Positions 25,692-33,624 of a DNA stretch of 64,000 nucleotides are shown in pieces (positions within the stretch are counted from its first letter, which is position 1; each line of letters opens with the position of its first letter). The position numbers and the translations under genes are program-made. The notes below the pieces were generated by a model. That model saw only the letters and a program-made list of their open reading frames with translations. It did not search any database and was not told the origin of the DNA. Source of the stretch: Pseudomonadota bacterium (GTDB lineage: Bacteria > Pseudomonadota > Gammaproteobacteria > Burkholderiales > Burkholderiaceae_C); the NCBI GenBank assembly GCA_020161065.1, contig JAIUPH010000007.1, positions 1 to 64,000 on the forward strand. The letters are read 5' to 3'.

Positions 25692-26153
25692 ATGTCGACC
25701 GTTCAAGCCCGCCTGCAGCAACTGGGCATCACGCTGCCCCCGTTGGCCACGCCTGCCGCCGCCTACGTGCCTTTCGTGCGCAGCGGCAACCTGGTCTTCG
25801 TGTCCGGCCACATCGCCAGGAAGGACGGCAAGCCCTGGGTCGGCCAGCTCGGCCTGGGCATCGCCACCGCCGAAGGCCAGGCCGCGGCGCGCGCCATCGC
25901 GGTCGACCTGCTGGGCACGCTGCACGCCGCCGTGGGCGACCTCGACCAGGTCAAGCGCATCGTCAAGGTGATGAGCCTGGTCAACAGCGCGCCCACCTTC
26001 ACCGAACAGCACCTGGTGACCAACGGCTGCTCCGAGCTGCTGGTGCAGGTGTTCGGGCCCGAGGTCGGCGCCCACGCGCGCAGCGCCTTCGGCGTGGCGC
26101 AGATTCCGCTGGGCGCCTGCGTCGAGATCGAACTGATCGCCGAAGTCCGGTGA
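25692..26153 (+). CDS. RidA/YjgF-family protein
   Basis: The 153-aa protein is of the YjgF/YER057c/UK114 family with a C-terminal signature near SAFGVAQIPLGACVEIELIAEV. It is closer to the longer YjgF-like subgroup (GNLVFVSGHIARKDGKPWVGQLG) than to archetypal RidA. RidA removes reactive enamine/imine intermediates; subgroup members with Ala/Gly in place of the catalytic Arg are not deaminases. Here the family Arg (usually in xxRxxV near residue 105) is not evident, so deaminase activity is doubtful. AGGAAA precedes the ATG. Its stop overlaps the dsbB start. Confidence 0.85.
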   Translation: MSTVQARLQQLGITLPPLATPAAAYVPFVRSGNLVFVSGHIARKDGKPWVGQLGLGIATAEGQAAARAIAVDLLGTLHAAVGDLDQVKRIVKVMSLVNSAPTFTEQHLVTNGCSELLVQVFGPEVGAHARSAFGVAQIPLGACVEIELIAEVR

Positions 26154-26638
26154 TCGCGCCGCGCACCTGGCTGGCCGGCATCGCGGCCCTGGGGCTGGCC
26201 GCCGTCGGCGCGGCCGTGTTCACGCAGTACCAGATGGGCATGCAGCCCTGCCCCTGGTGCGTGCTGCAGCGGGTGATCTTCATCGCGATCTCGATCGCCG
26301 CGCTGCTGGGCCTGCTGCTGCCCGGGCTGGCACGCCGCATCGCCGTCACCGGCGTGGTGCTGCTCACCGGCTGCGGCGCCGCGGCGGCGCTGTGGCAGCA
26401 CTTCGTGGCCGCGACCTCGGCCTCGTGCAACCTGACGCTGGCCGACCGCATCGTCGGCGGCATGAAGCTCGACGAGCAATGGCCCGAGGTCTTCATGGCC
26501 ACCGCGTCCTGCGCCGACGCCAAGGTCAACCTGCTGGGCCTGCCCTACGAGGCCTGGAGCCTGGCGCTGTTCGTGCTGATCGGCGTGGTCGCTCTGCGGC
26601 TGCTGCTGCCGAACCCGGGGCGCCGGCTGCAGCACTGA
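26150..26638 (+). CDS. dsbB: Disulfide bond formation protein B
   Basis: The 162-aa inner-membrane protein has four hydrophobic segments and the redox motif MQPCPWCVLQR (CxxC, residues 34-37) in the first periplasmic loop. The second Cys pair lies in the large periplasmic loop (SASCNLTLA and TASCADAKV). DsbB reoxidises periplasmic DsbA and passes electrons to ubiquinone. The length and Cys pattern fit a functional DsbB. The start is GTG at 26150, overlapping the RidA stop, so the two are co-translated. dsbA is not in the window. Confidence 0.92.
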   Translation: MIAPRTWLAGIAALGLAAVGAAVFTQYQMGMQPCPWCVLQRVIFIAISIAALLGLLLPGLARRIAVTGVVLLTGCGAAAALWQHFVAATSASCNLTLADRIVGGMKLDEQWPEVFMATASCADAKVNLLGLPYEAWSLALFVLIGVVALRLLLPNPGRRLQH

Positions 26639-26652
26639 GCCGGCGGCCGCGG

Positions 26653-26668
26653 CGCGCGGCGCCGCGCG
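26653..26668. terminator. GC palindrome between convergent genes
   Basis: CGCGCGGCGCCGCGCG is a perfect 16-bp palindrome between the ends of dsbB and the anti-sigma gene. There is no T-run on either side, so it is only a candidate bidirectional termination hairpin. Confidence 0.35.
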
Positions 26669-26674
26669 GCCCCA

Positions 26675-27391
26675 TCAAATGCCGCCCGCGGAGACGATCG
26701 GCCCGGTGGGCTTGCCCGTCGCCGATCCGCCGGCCGGCTCCAGGCTGACCGCGAAGGCGCTGGTGTCGACCAGCAGCTTGGCGCGCTTGACCGTGGTCGG
26801 CGCGTCGCCGGTGGCGATCAATCCCAACGATCGAGGAGCGCCGGCCTTGGGCACCGCCCACAGCTCCAGCGCATGCGCGGCGTCGACGCTGACCGGCGCC
26901 AGCGGCTTCAACACCAGCGCGCCGCCGTCGGCCGACACGCTGGCGACGAAGCCGGTGGGCACGAGCTGGCCGCCTTCGGGCGTGCTGCGCAGGATCACCA
27001 CCAGCGGCGCGGCCTCCGGTGCCGGCCGGTTGAGCAGCACGACCATCGCCAGCGCGGCGGCGATGGCGCCGGCGCTGAGCGTGCGCCAGAAGCGCAGCTG
27101 GCCGCCACGGCGGCGCGCCGCCGCCGGGTCGCTGCCCAGGTCGGCCTGCGCATCGTTGGCGCTGCCGAACAGCCGCGCCTGGATGCCGGTCCACACCCGC
27201 GCCGGCGGCTCGACCGGCTGCACCTGGCCCGCGAACAACTGCAGCCGCGCCAGCCAGTGCGCCGCGGCGCGCGCCAGAGCCGGGTGCGCCGGCATCAGTT
27301 GCTCGAAACGCCGGCGCGCGCGGCCGCGCAGCGTGCCCAGCGCGTACTCGGCGGCCAGGCGGTCGGCGCGCTCGGGGCGTGCGTAGTCCAT
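26675..27391 (-). CDS. Anti-sigma factor, RskA/anti-sigma-K type
   Basis: The 238-aa protein has a short cytoplasmic N-terminal domain (AAEYALGTLRGRARRRFEQLM) typical of RskA-like zinc-free anti-sigma factors, one transmembrane segment at about residues 103-122 (LSAGAIAAALAMVVLLN), and a periplasmic C-terminal domain with AHALELWAVPKAGAPRSLGLI, the anti-sigma-K signature. It should hold the neighbouring ECF sigma factor until an extracytoplasmic signal triggers its proteolysis. Its start overlaps the sigma-factor stop (27391), so the pair is translationally coupled at near 1:1. Confidence 0.9.
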   Translation of the reverse strand: MDYARPERADRLAAEYALGTLRGRARRRFEQLMPAHPALARAAAHWLARLQLFAGQVQPVEPPARVWTGIQARLFGSANDAQADLGSDPAAARRRGGQLRFWRTLSAGAIAAALAMVVLLNRPAPEAAPLVVILRSTPEGGQLVPTGFVASVSADGGALVLKPLAPVSVDAAHALELWAVPKAGAPRSLGLIATGDAPTTVKRAKLLVDTSAFAVSLEPAGGSATGKPTGPIVSAGGI

Positions 27392-28146
27392 CAGGCCACC
27401 CTCCCGACGCGGCCCAGGCGCTGCGTCGCGCGGTCCAGGCAGCCGCGCAGGCTTTGCAGGCCGCGGCGCACCCAGCTCTTCACGGTGCCCAGCGGCTGGC
27501 TCAGGTGCGCCGCCACTTCGGCGTGCGACAGGCCCTGGTAGTAGGCCAGCGCCAGGCTGCTGCGCTGCTCGCCGCTCAAGCCGTCCATGCAGCGCTCCAG
27601 CGCATGCGCGCGGCTGGCGTCGTCCAGCAGGTCCAGCGGGCCCGGCTCGTCGCTGGGCAGGCGTTCGAGCAGGTCGATCTCGTCGGCGTCGCCGCCGCCG
27701 CCATCACTGCCACCGCCACCGCCACCACCCGCGGCGCCGAAGCGGCTGATCGTCACCGGCTGGCCGGCCTTGCGCCGCACGCTGTCGATGGCGCGGTGCC
27801 GCGCCAGCGCCGTCAGCCAGGCCAGCGCCTGGCCGCGCTGGCGGTCGAAGCTGGCGGCCTGGCGCCAGACGGCGATGTAGATTTCCTGCAGCACTTCCTC
27901 GGCCTGCGGCCGCTCGCGGTTGATGCGCAGCACCAGGCCAAACAGCGTGGCGCTGGTGGCGCGGTACAGCGCCTCGAAGGCCGCGCGGTCGGCGCGCGCC
28001 ACGCGCGCCATCAGCTCGGCCAGGCGGTCGTCGCGCGCGGCGTTGGCCGCGTTGGCCGCGTTGGCCGCGCTGGTGGTGTCGGGGGCGTCGGTGGCATTGC
28101 TGGCGTTGTTGGTGCCCGCGCCGGACCCGTCGGAGTGTTGGCTCAT
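27391..28146 (-). CDS. ECF RNA polymerase sigma factor (SigK-like)
   Basis: This 251-aa ECF sigma factor has region 2 around FGLVLRINRERPQAEEVLQEIYIAVWRQA and region 4 around GLSHAEVAAHLSQPLGTVKSWVRRGL. Two unusual inserts stand out. The N terminus is Ala/Asn-rich, encoded by three 9-bp repeats (gcgttggcc, 28040-28066). A Gly-rich linker sits between regions 2 and 4. The downstream overlapping anti-sigma gene supports SigK/RskA-type control. Its own targets may include the collinear DUF3455 and HupE/DUF4331 genes upstream; this is inference from position. Confidence 0.9.
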   Translation of the reverse strand: MSQHSDGSGAGTNNASNATDAPDTTSAANAANAANAARDDRLAELMARVARADRAAFEALYRATSATLFGLVLRINRERPQAEEVLQEIYIAVWRQAASFDRQRGQALAWLTALARHRAIDSVRRKAGQPVTISRFGAAGGGGGGGSDGGGGDADEIDLLERLPSDEPGPLDLLDDASRAHALERCMDGLSGEQRSSLALAYYQGLSHAEVAAHLSQPLGTVKSWVRRGLQSLRGCLDRATQRLGRVGRVA

Positions 28147-28224
28147 GCCGGTTGTACGCAGCGCGCGTCGCGATGGATCGCCGGGCAGACCCGCGGATCG
28201 GCGCGGGCCGCTGCGGCTGCCGCC

Positions 28225-28806
28225 TCAACGCATGGCGACGGGCGTCCAGAAGATGTAGTCGGCCTGGTAGTCCACCACCTGCTGGCGGCCCAGGCTGGCC
28301 GCGTCGCAGGCGGCCTGCGGCGCCACGCCGCCGCGGGTGGCCACGCGCTGGATGTGGCTGACGCCTTGCATCGCGCCGCTGCCCATCGCCGGGTTGGCCT
28401 TGACGAGCTGCAGCGCAATGCTGCCGGCAGCGGCCGGCGCCACGGCCAGCTGCGTGCCGGTCAGCTTGGAGCCGTCGCTCGACTCCCAGGTCGCCGGCGG
28501 GCCGTAGTACTTGCCCACGGCGCGGCCCCAGCGGTCGTTGAGCGTCGCCTCGGGACCGACGAAGACCCATTCGAATGCCCCGGCCGCGTCTTTCTTCGCG
28601 CGGCATTCGTAGGTGATGCGGCCGACGCCCACGGTCTCCATCGCGACGCGATGGCCTTCGGGCACCTGCACCGCGGCCGGCAGGCCGGCCTGCGAGAACG
28701 CCGGCGCCATGGGCGTCGACATCGCGCAAGCGCCGAGCAACGCGGCAGCGGCCAGCGGCGCCAGCCGCGGCAGGATGGAGGTGGCGCGGGGAGTCATCGT
28801 GTGCAT
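28225..28806 (-). CDS. DUF3455 lipoprotein
   Basis: The 193-aa product has a lipoprotein signal peptide with lipobox LLGAC near residue 26. It then matches the DUF3455 pattern: VPEGHRVAMETVGVGRITYECR, FEWVFVGPEATL, GKYYGPPATWESSDGSKL and the C-terminal YQADYIFW. The function is unknown; members are periplasmic or outer-membrane anchored. GAGGA lies 7 nt before the chosen ATG at 28806. It is collinear with the ECF sigma/anti-sigma pair (78 bp gap) and 136 bp downstream of the HupE/UreJ gene, a recurrent grouping in Burkholderiales. Confidence 0.85.
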   Translation of the reverse strand: MHTMTPRATSILPRLAPLAAAALLGACAMSTPMAPAFSQAGLPAAVQVPEGHRVAMETVGVGRITYECRAKKDAAGAFEWVFVGPEATLNDRWGRAVGKYYGPPATWESSDGSKLTGTQLAVAPAAAGSIALQLVKANPAMGSGAMQGVSHIQRVATRGGVAPQAACDAASLGRQQVVDYQADYIFWTPVAMR

Positions 28807-28824
28807 CGCAGTTCCTCGTAGTGG

Positions 28825-28854
28825 TGGGTCGATTGGTGATGGGTCGATTGGTGG
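28825..28854. repeat. 15-bp tandem duplication upstream of the DUF3455 gene
   Basis: TGGGTCGATTGGTGA (28825-28839) is followed directly by TGGGTCGATTGGTGG (28840-28854), identical at 14 of 15 positions. It lies 19-48 bp upstream of the DUF3455 start, where a promoter or operator could be. Confidence 0.6.
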
Positions 28855-28942
28855 TGGCCTGCCGGTCGTCCCGGCACGAGACCAGCGGCCTCGATGAAGT
28901 GCTCTACGCGACGCGCCGCGATTCGGATGCAGCGCCCCGGCA

Positions 28943-30178
28943 TCAGCCGCCGATGCGCAGCAACTCCAGGTCGAACACGCGCTCGACCAGCCACAGCACC
29001 GCGATGGCGGCGACCGCCACCGAGCCGGCGCCGAGGATCCAGCGCGGGTAGCCGCGCCAGCGGCGCGCCGCCCAGGCCAGCGGCACCAGCAAGGCGACGA
29101 TCACCAACTGCCCCGCCTCCACGCCCAGGTTGAACAGCAGCAGCGGCAGCGCGAGGTCGGCGCGGGCGAGGCCGAGGTCTTTCAAGGCGCTGGCGAAGCC
29201 GAAGCCATGCACCAGGCCGAACACGAAGGTCAGCCGCCAGCGCCCGTCCACCAGCAGCGGCTTGAGGTTGTTCAGCGCCGCCAGCAGCACGCTCAGCGCG
29301 ATCAGGCTCTCGACCCAGCGCGACGGCGGCGCCAGCACGTCGAATGCGGCCAGCGCCAGCGTGATCGAATGGGCGACGGTGAACGCCGTCACCACGCCGA
29401 GCACGCCGTACAGCGCCGGCCGCCAGGCCGCTGCCGGTTGCCAGCGGCCGCCCTGGCGCGTGAGCACCGCCGGCAGCAGCAGCACGACCAGGAACAGCAC
29501 GTGGTCGATGCCGATCCAGATGTGGTGCACGCCGTCCAGGAAGATGGCCATGGCGCCTGCGGCGGGACCATCGGCAGCGGGCGCGGCACCGGTGCCAGCG
29601 CCGCTCGCCGCCGCTGCGCCGCCAGCGCCCGCGGCGCGCAGCTCGATGCTCAGCGCCGCGCTGCCCGGCGCGACGATGGCCGTGCGCGTCGACGCCGACC
29701 CCGCGCCGCTCCAGGCCAGGATGCCGCGGTGCGTGGGATCGGACGCCGCGAACAGCCCGTACGACAGCGCCGCCTGTGCCGGCGCGCCGGCGCAGGCCCA
29801 GCGGCGCGTCAGCACCACATAACGGCCATCGCTGTGCTGCTCCAGTTGCAGCGGCGCCGAGCCGGCGTCGGCGCAGGGCTGCCCGGCGGCGTCGCGCACG
29901 TCCAGCCGCACGCCGCGCGCGGCGACGGCTTCGATGTCGGCGGCGCGCCGGCGCACCTCGCCCCAGCGCAGCAGGCCATCGTCGTCGTCATCGAGCACGA
30001 GGTCGCGGTCGAGGTCGCGCAAGGCGATGTCGGTGCGCAGCGTGACCTGCCGGGCGTCGACCGCCAGCTGCAGGTAGGCGTCGCTGGCCTTGTGCGCCCA
30101 GGCGCTGGCGGCCATGCCGGTGGCGATGGCGGCGACGGCCGCAGCGCGCGCCCACCCACCGCGGCGGCGGCGGTTCAT
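28943..30178 (-). CDS. HupE/UreJ-family membrane protein with periplasmic N-terminal domain
   Basis: The 411-aa protein starts with a signal peptide (about residues 1-29, ending ASAWAHKAS). A ~170-residue periplasmic domain follows, including an acidic DLDRDLVLDDDDDGLLRW segment resembling an EF-hand-like calcium loop. From about residue 205 come six membrane helices of the HupE/UreJ_2 type, with GIDHVLFLVVLLLPA, ALNNLKPLL and the signature FVFGLVHGFGFAS. HupE proteins are linked to nickel or other metal transport, but this subgroup is not near hydrogenase or urease genes. ATG at 30178 begins 10 nt after the TPR gene, so they are co-transcribed. Confidence 0.85.
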   Translation of the reverse strand: MNRRRRGGWARAAAVAAIATGMAASAWAHKASDAYLQLAVDARQVTLRTDIALRDLDRDLVLDDDDDGLLRWGEVRRRAADIEAVAARGVRLDVRDAAGQPCADAGSAPLQLEQHSDGRYVVLTRRWACAGAPAQAALSYGLFAASDPTHRGILAWSGAGSASTRTAIVAPGSAALSIELRAAGAGGAAAASGAGTGAAPAADGPAAGAMAIFLDGVHHIWIGIDHVLFLVVLLLPAVLTRQGGRWQPAAAWRPALYGVLGVVTAFTVAHSITLALAAFDVLAPPSRWVESLIALSVLLAALNNLKPLLVDGRWRLTFVFGLVHGFGFASALKDLGLARADLALPLLLFNLGVEAGQLVIVALLVPLAWAARRWRGYPRWILGAGSVAVAAIAVLWLVERVFDLELLRIGG

Positions 30179-30188
30179 GCAAGGTCCT

Positions 30189-31445
30189 TCATGGCAGGCC
30201 CTGCAAGCGGTGGTCGCGCAAGCCCTGCTCGCTGACGAAGTCACGCACCGGCTGCGCCGCGGCGGGGCGCCCGGCCGCCTGCGCGGCGCGCAGCAGCAGC
30301 AGCGCATCGGCCGGCTCGCGCTGCAGCGCCCAGTTGAGCTGGGCCTGGCGCAGCGCCAGCGGCGCATCGCCCAGCACGTCGAGCGCGAAGCGCGCGCGCT
30401 CGCGCGCATGGCCGGCGTCGCCGCGCAAGGCCGCCGCGTCGAAGCGCGCCTGCAGTTCCTGCCGCGCCGCCGCGGCACCGGGGTCATCCAGGCGCCGCCA
30501 GGCGATGGCCAGGCGCAGCAGCAGCGCATCGGGCAGCGCGGCCAACATGGGCTCGATCGTTGCGGGCTGGCCGGCACGCAGCAGCGCGGCGGCCTGCGCC
30601 GGGCGCCCGGCGTCGAGCAGCCAGTCGGCCTGCGCGGCGCGCACGTACAAGCTGTCGTCGAGCGTCAGCGCCTTGGCATACAGCGCGCCGGCTTGCGGCC
30701 GGCCTTCGCGCTCGGCGCGCTCGGCCTGCAGCAAGGCCAGCCAGGCATGGGGCGCCTGCGGCGCGCGGTCCAGCGCTGCCAGGCGGTCGCCGGCGGCGGC
30801 GTCGCGGCCTTGCAGGCTGTCGAGTTCGGCCAGGCAGGCCAGGCCGTGCGGCAACGCGAGCGGCGGCGCCGCCAATCGTTCGCAGCCGGCGCGCGCCTCG
30901 GCCCAACGGCCGCGCACCTGCAGCACCGCGGCGCGCGTCAGCTCCACTTGCGCGCGCAGCGCCGGCGGCAGGGCGCGTTCACTCAGCAGGCGGTCGAGTT
31001 CGGCCAGCGCGGGGTCGAAGTCGTGCTGCGCCTGCAGGATGGTGGCCTTCAGCCAGCGTGCCGCCGGCGGCGCCGCCGCGTCCGACCACCAGGGCTGCAG
31101 CCAGGCTTGCGCAGTGCCCAGGTCGCGCGGGTCGCCCGTGCGGCGGCTGCGCTCGATGGCTTCGCGCGCTGCGCGCAAGGCCAAGCCCAGGTCGTGCGGC
31201 TGCTCGGCCAGCACGCGCTGCTGCGCGCGCAGGCGCGAGCGCTCGGCAGCCGAGCCGGCGCGCAGCGGCAGGCGCTCGACCACCTCGTCGTCGCCAGCCG
31301 GCGTGGACGGCGCGGCCAGCGCGGCGGGCGCGATGAACACGCTCACCGCGGCCAGCGCGGTGAATGTGGCCAGCGCGGTGAGCGCAGCGGCCGCGGCGGC
31401 CGCGGCGATCGCCGCCGCCCCCACCGCGGCCCGCGCGCCGCTCAC
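30189..31445 (-). CDS. Secreted or membrane-anchored TPR-like protein
   Basis: The 418-aa protein has an Ala-rich hydrophobic N terminus (about residues 5-40), then a run of helical repeats rich in Ala/Leu/Arg (LKATILQAQHDFDPALAELD, AALLRAGQPATIEPML, RQAQLNWALQREPADALLLL) typical of tetratricopeptide solenoids. No catalytic motif is seen. The start is GTG at 31445, overlapping the stop of the small lipoprotein gene by 4 nt. It is third of four genes in the DUF4331-lipoprotein-TPR-HupE operon and probably scaffolds the envelope complex they form. Confidence 0.7.
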   Translation of the reverse strand: MSGARAAVGAAAIAAAAAAAALTALATFTALAAVSVFIAPAALAAPSTPAGDDEVVERLPLRAGSAAERSRLRAQQRVLAEQPHDLGLALRAAREAIERSRRTGDPRDLGTAQAWLQPWWSDAAAPPAARWLKATILQAQHDFDPALAELDRLLSERALPPALRAQVELTRAAVLQVRGRWAEARAGCERLAAPPLALPHGLACLAELDSLQGRDAAAGDRLAALDRAPQAPHAWLALLQAERAEREGRPQAGALYAKALTLDDSLYVRAAQADWLLDAGRPAQAAALLRAGQPATIEPMLAALPDALLLRLAIAWRRLDDPGAAAARQELQARFDAAALRGDAGHARERARFALDVLGDAPLALRQAQLNWALQREPADALLLLRAAQAAGRPAAAQPVRDFVSEQGLRDHRLQGLP

Positions 31446-31783
31446 GTCACCGGCGCCGGTTCGTCGGTCTCGCTGGCGGGCGGCACGCCGACGTTGGCGG
31501 CGGTCAGCGGCTCGGCGGTCTCGCTGGTCGATTGCGCCGTCGTCAGCGTGAACTGCGTGTAGGCGGCCGACGAGGCCAAGGCGCTGTCGGGAACGGCGCC
31601 GGCCGTGGCGCCGGGCACGTCGACGCCGTCGTCGTCGCCGCCGCCCAGGCAACCGGCGAGCAGCGCCGCGGCGGCCACCGCCGTCAGCGCAAAGGCACCG
31701 CGGCGCGCCGCGGCGGCAAGGTGGCAGGCGCTGGCGCCGCGGCGCGCGCTGGCTGGCGTGGTCATGAGGGCGTGCTCCTTCAT
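31442..31783 (-). CDS. Small lipoprotein of the DUF4331 operon
   Basis: The 113-aa protein has a basic N terminus, a hydrophobic core (FALTAVAAAALLAGC) with lipobox LAGC near residue 47, then an acidic Gly/Asp stretch (LGGGDDDGVDVPG) and a Thr/Ser-rich tail. ATG at 31783 overlaps the DUF4331 stop (ATGA); an internal ATG at 31765 follows GGAG and would remove six residues. No family is recognised. It lies between the DUF4331 and TPR genes with overlaps at both ends, so it is surely part of that operon. Confidence 0.65.
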   Translation of the reverse strand: MKEHALMTTPASARRGASACHLAAAARRGAFALTAVAAAALLAGCLGGGDDDGVDVPGATAGAVPDSALASSAAYTQFTLTTAQSTSETAEPLTAANVGVPPASETDEPAPVT

Positions 31784-33309
31784 TGCGTGCCGCCATTGGG
31801 CGTGTACAGGTAGGGGAAGGCGCTGAGCAGCGGCACGACGGCCTGGTCGACCGCGTCGTGCAACTTCAGCGAGGTGGCGCCCAGCGGCACCGCCGACGGC
31901 TTGCAGGCGGCGCCGAAGCCGAGCGCGTCGTTGTCGCCGTTGGCCATGCACAAGCCGCCCATCACCGCCACCAGCGAGATGTCGACCACGTCGTCCTTGG
32001 GCCGGCGGCCGTTGGGGAAGCCGGCGTTGTCGCTGCCGTGCGCCAGCAGGTTGCCGACGATGCCCAGCCGGTTCTGCTGCGCGAAGGGCACGGCCGCGAT
32101 CGCCGTGTTCAGCCGCAGTTCTTCCGACGCCACCACGTTGGCCGGCTGGTTGACGTTCTTGATGCCGGTGAGGAAGGTCGTGACCAGGTCGTTGCGCGGC
32201 AGGTTGGTCGGCGCGGCGTTGCCCAACCCCAGCACCGAGGCGATCAGCGCCGGCAGCGTCGGGTTCGTCACGTAGGTGGCGAACTGCGCGTCGTCCTTGG
32301 GCCTGGAGGCGTTGAAGCGGTCCTTGTCGGGCAGGCCGATGACCACCTCGTTGACCAGCGGCATGCCCAGGCGCGACACCTGCACCCAGGCGCCGCCGGC
32401 CTTGTCGCTGGCCTGCAGCCCGGCCTTGGGCGCCGGGTCGATGATGCGCGCCTGGCGCAGGCTGGCGCTGGTCCAGCCGCCGATCACCGTCTCGCTGCCG
32501 GCCAGCAGGCAGCTCTTGTGCACCTCCAGCGCCAGCGTCGTGACGTTCTTGCTGTCCAGCGGGTTGGGAACGGCGTTGATCAGCGCCGGATCGGTGATCA
32601 CGCCGACCGGCGCGTTCACCAGGTCGAAGATGGTGCCGATGTTGACGGCGAAGGGGTCCTTGCGCTGCCCGACGAACACCTTGCCCGGCATGCCGCAGCC
32701 GGGAATCGTCACCGTGTAGACGTGCTTGGCCGCGTAGGCCGCGTAGTCGGCGATGGTCTTCTTGCCGATGTTGTCGACCGGCTTGTCGAAGGTGGCCGAG
32801 CCGCCCGTGGCGTTGGTGATCGAAGCGCGCGTGCCCGAGCGGCGGTCGCCGCGCACGATGTCGAGGGTGAAGCTCTCGTTGACGTTCAGCGTGGCCGCCT
32901 TCGGCTCGGCGACGGTGCCCGACTGGATCAGCGGGATCGGCACGCTCTTGTCGCCGATGGCGAGCGCCGTCGCCTTCAGCGAATTCTTGAAGCGGAACTG
33001 GAAGGTGATGTCTTCCTTGGCGTCGCCGTTGTTGTCGACGTGGATCTCGTAGAGCGCGTTCGGGTCCAGCGAGAAGTAGTTGGGGCCGCCGTAGGCGTCC
33101 TGCAGCGGCAGGTAGTTGGCGATCAGCGTGACGTAGTCGCTGCGGCCGGCCTCGTAGCTCATGAACAGGTAGAAGTCGGTCGCGTCCACCTTGGGCACGG
33201 TGGTGATGAACGGCGCCTCTCGGTGGCTGGAGGCGAAGGCCAGGCCGGCAAACAGCGCGCCGGCCGCGATCAACCCGGCGCGCAGACGCGTCGATGGGGA
33301 CGATGTCAT
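31780..33309 (-). CDS. DUF4331-domain protein
   Basis: The 509-aa secreted protein has a signal peptide (about residues 1-27, ending GLAFA) followed by the DUF4331 opening SSHREAPFITTVPKVDATDFY. Further family motifs are LYEIHVDNNGDAKEDITFQFRF, GQRKDPFAVNIGTIFDL and GRRPKDDVVDISL. DUF4331 proteins are periplasmic beta-rich proteins of unknown role. ATG at 33309 is preceded by GAGGAG at good spacing and gives a clean signal peptide; the open frame continues upstream without support. It heads the operon with the small lipoprotein, TPR and HupE genes. Confidence 0.88.
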   Translation of the reverse strand: MTSSPSTRLRAGLIAAGALFAGLAFASSHREAPFITTVPKVDATDFYLFMSYEAGRSDYVTLIANYLPLQDAYGGPNYFSLDPNALYEIHVDNNGDAKEDITFQFRFKNSLKATALAIGDKSVPIPLIQSGTVAEPKAATLNVNESFTLDIVRGDRRSGTRASITNATGGSATFDKPVDNIGKKTIADYAAYAAKHVYTVTIPGCGMPGKVFVGQRKDPFAVNIGTIFDLVNAPVGVITDPALINAVPNPLDSKNVTTLALEVHKSCLLAGSETVIGGWTSASLRQARIIDPAPKAGLQASDKAGGAWVQVSRLGMPLVNEVVIGLPDKDRFNASRPKDDAQFATYVTNPTLPALIASVLGLGNAAPTNLPRNDLVTTFLTGIKNVNQPANVVASEELRLNTAIAAVPFAQQNRLGIVGNLLAHGSDNAGFPNGRRPKDDVVDISLVAVMGGLCMANGDNDALGFGAACKPSAVPLGATSLKLHDAVDQAVVPLLSAFPYLYTPNGGTQ

Positions 33310-33624
33310 CAAATGCTCCTCGGCGTTCAGGAAAACGGTGGGGTCGGGATGGACGAACGTCATCCATCTCCAGGCGCCATACGCGGCCGCTGGCGCGGCG
33401 GATGCAGGGGGCGCGAAAATTCGTGGGTGGCGGGGAAGGACTGGGGGGTTGCGCCGCGGATGGGCCGCGGCGGCAAGGCTGCGGGCGGGCACCGCCTAAA
33501 GACACTGGCGCGTTCGCACGGCCCTTTGCCGCGCTGACGGCAGCGAAGATCGACGACGTCCTGCCCCCGCTCGATGCCGCCCGCCTGACTCCCGTCAACC
33601 CCCGGTGCCGACCCTGCCTTCACC
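33310..33624. other. Divergent intergenic region upstream of the DUF4331 and hydroxylase genes
   Basis: This 315-bp stretch separates the divergently transcribed DUF4331 operon and UbiH/UbiM-like gene. An imperfect inverted repeat, GGATG...CATCC (33347-33365), lies about 40-55 nt upstream of the DUF4331 start and is a candidate promoter or operator region. A dispersed repeat shared with 60900-60957 occupies 33490-33547. I see no ORF with a credible product and no clear sigma-70 promoter. Confidence 0.5.
33490..33547 (+). repeat. Dispersed intergenic repeat, copy A
   Basis: This ~58-bp segment aligns with 60900-60957. The last 20 bases (GCCGCGCTGACGGCAGCGAA) are identical, and GCGCGTTCGC is shared just upstream. 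Both copies lie in gene-free DNA in the same orientation. In translation both give an FAxPxAALTAA-like string, which I recall as a common intergenic repeat in Burkholderiales. Confidence 0.6.

Noticed and set aside
27689-27735. Simple repeat encoding poly-Gly in the sigma factor as a separate element
   Set aside because: It is an in-frame low-complexity linker between sigma regions 2 and 4.
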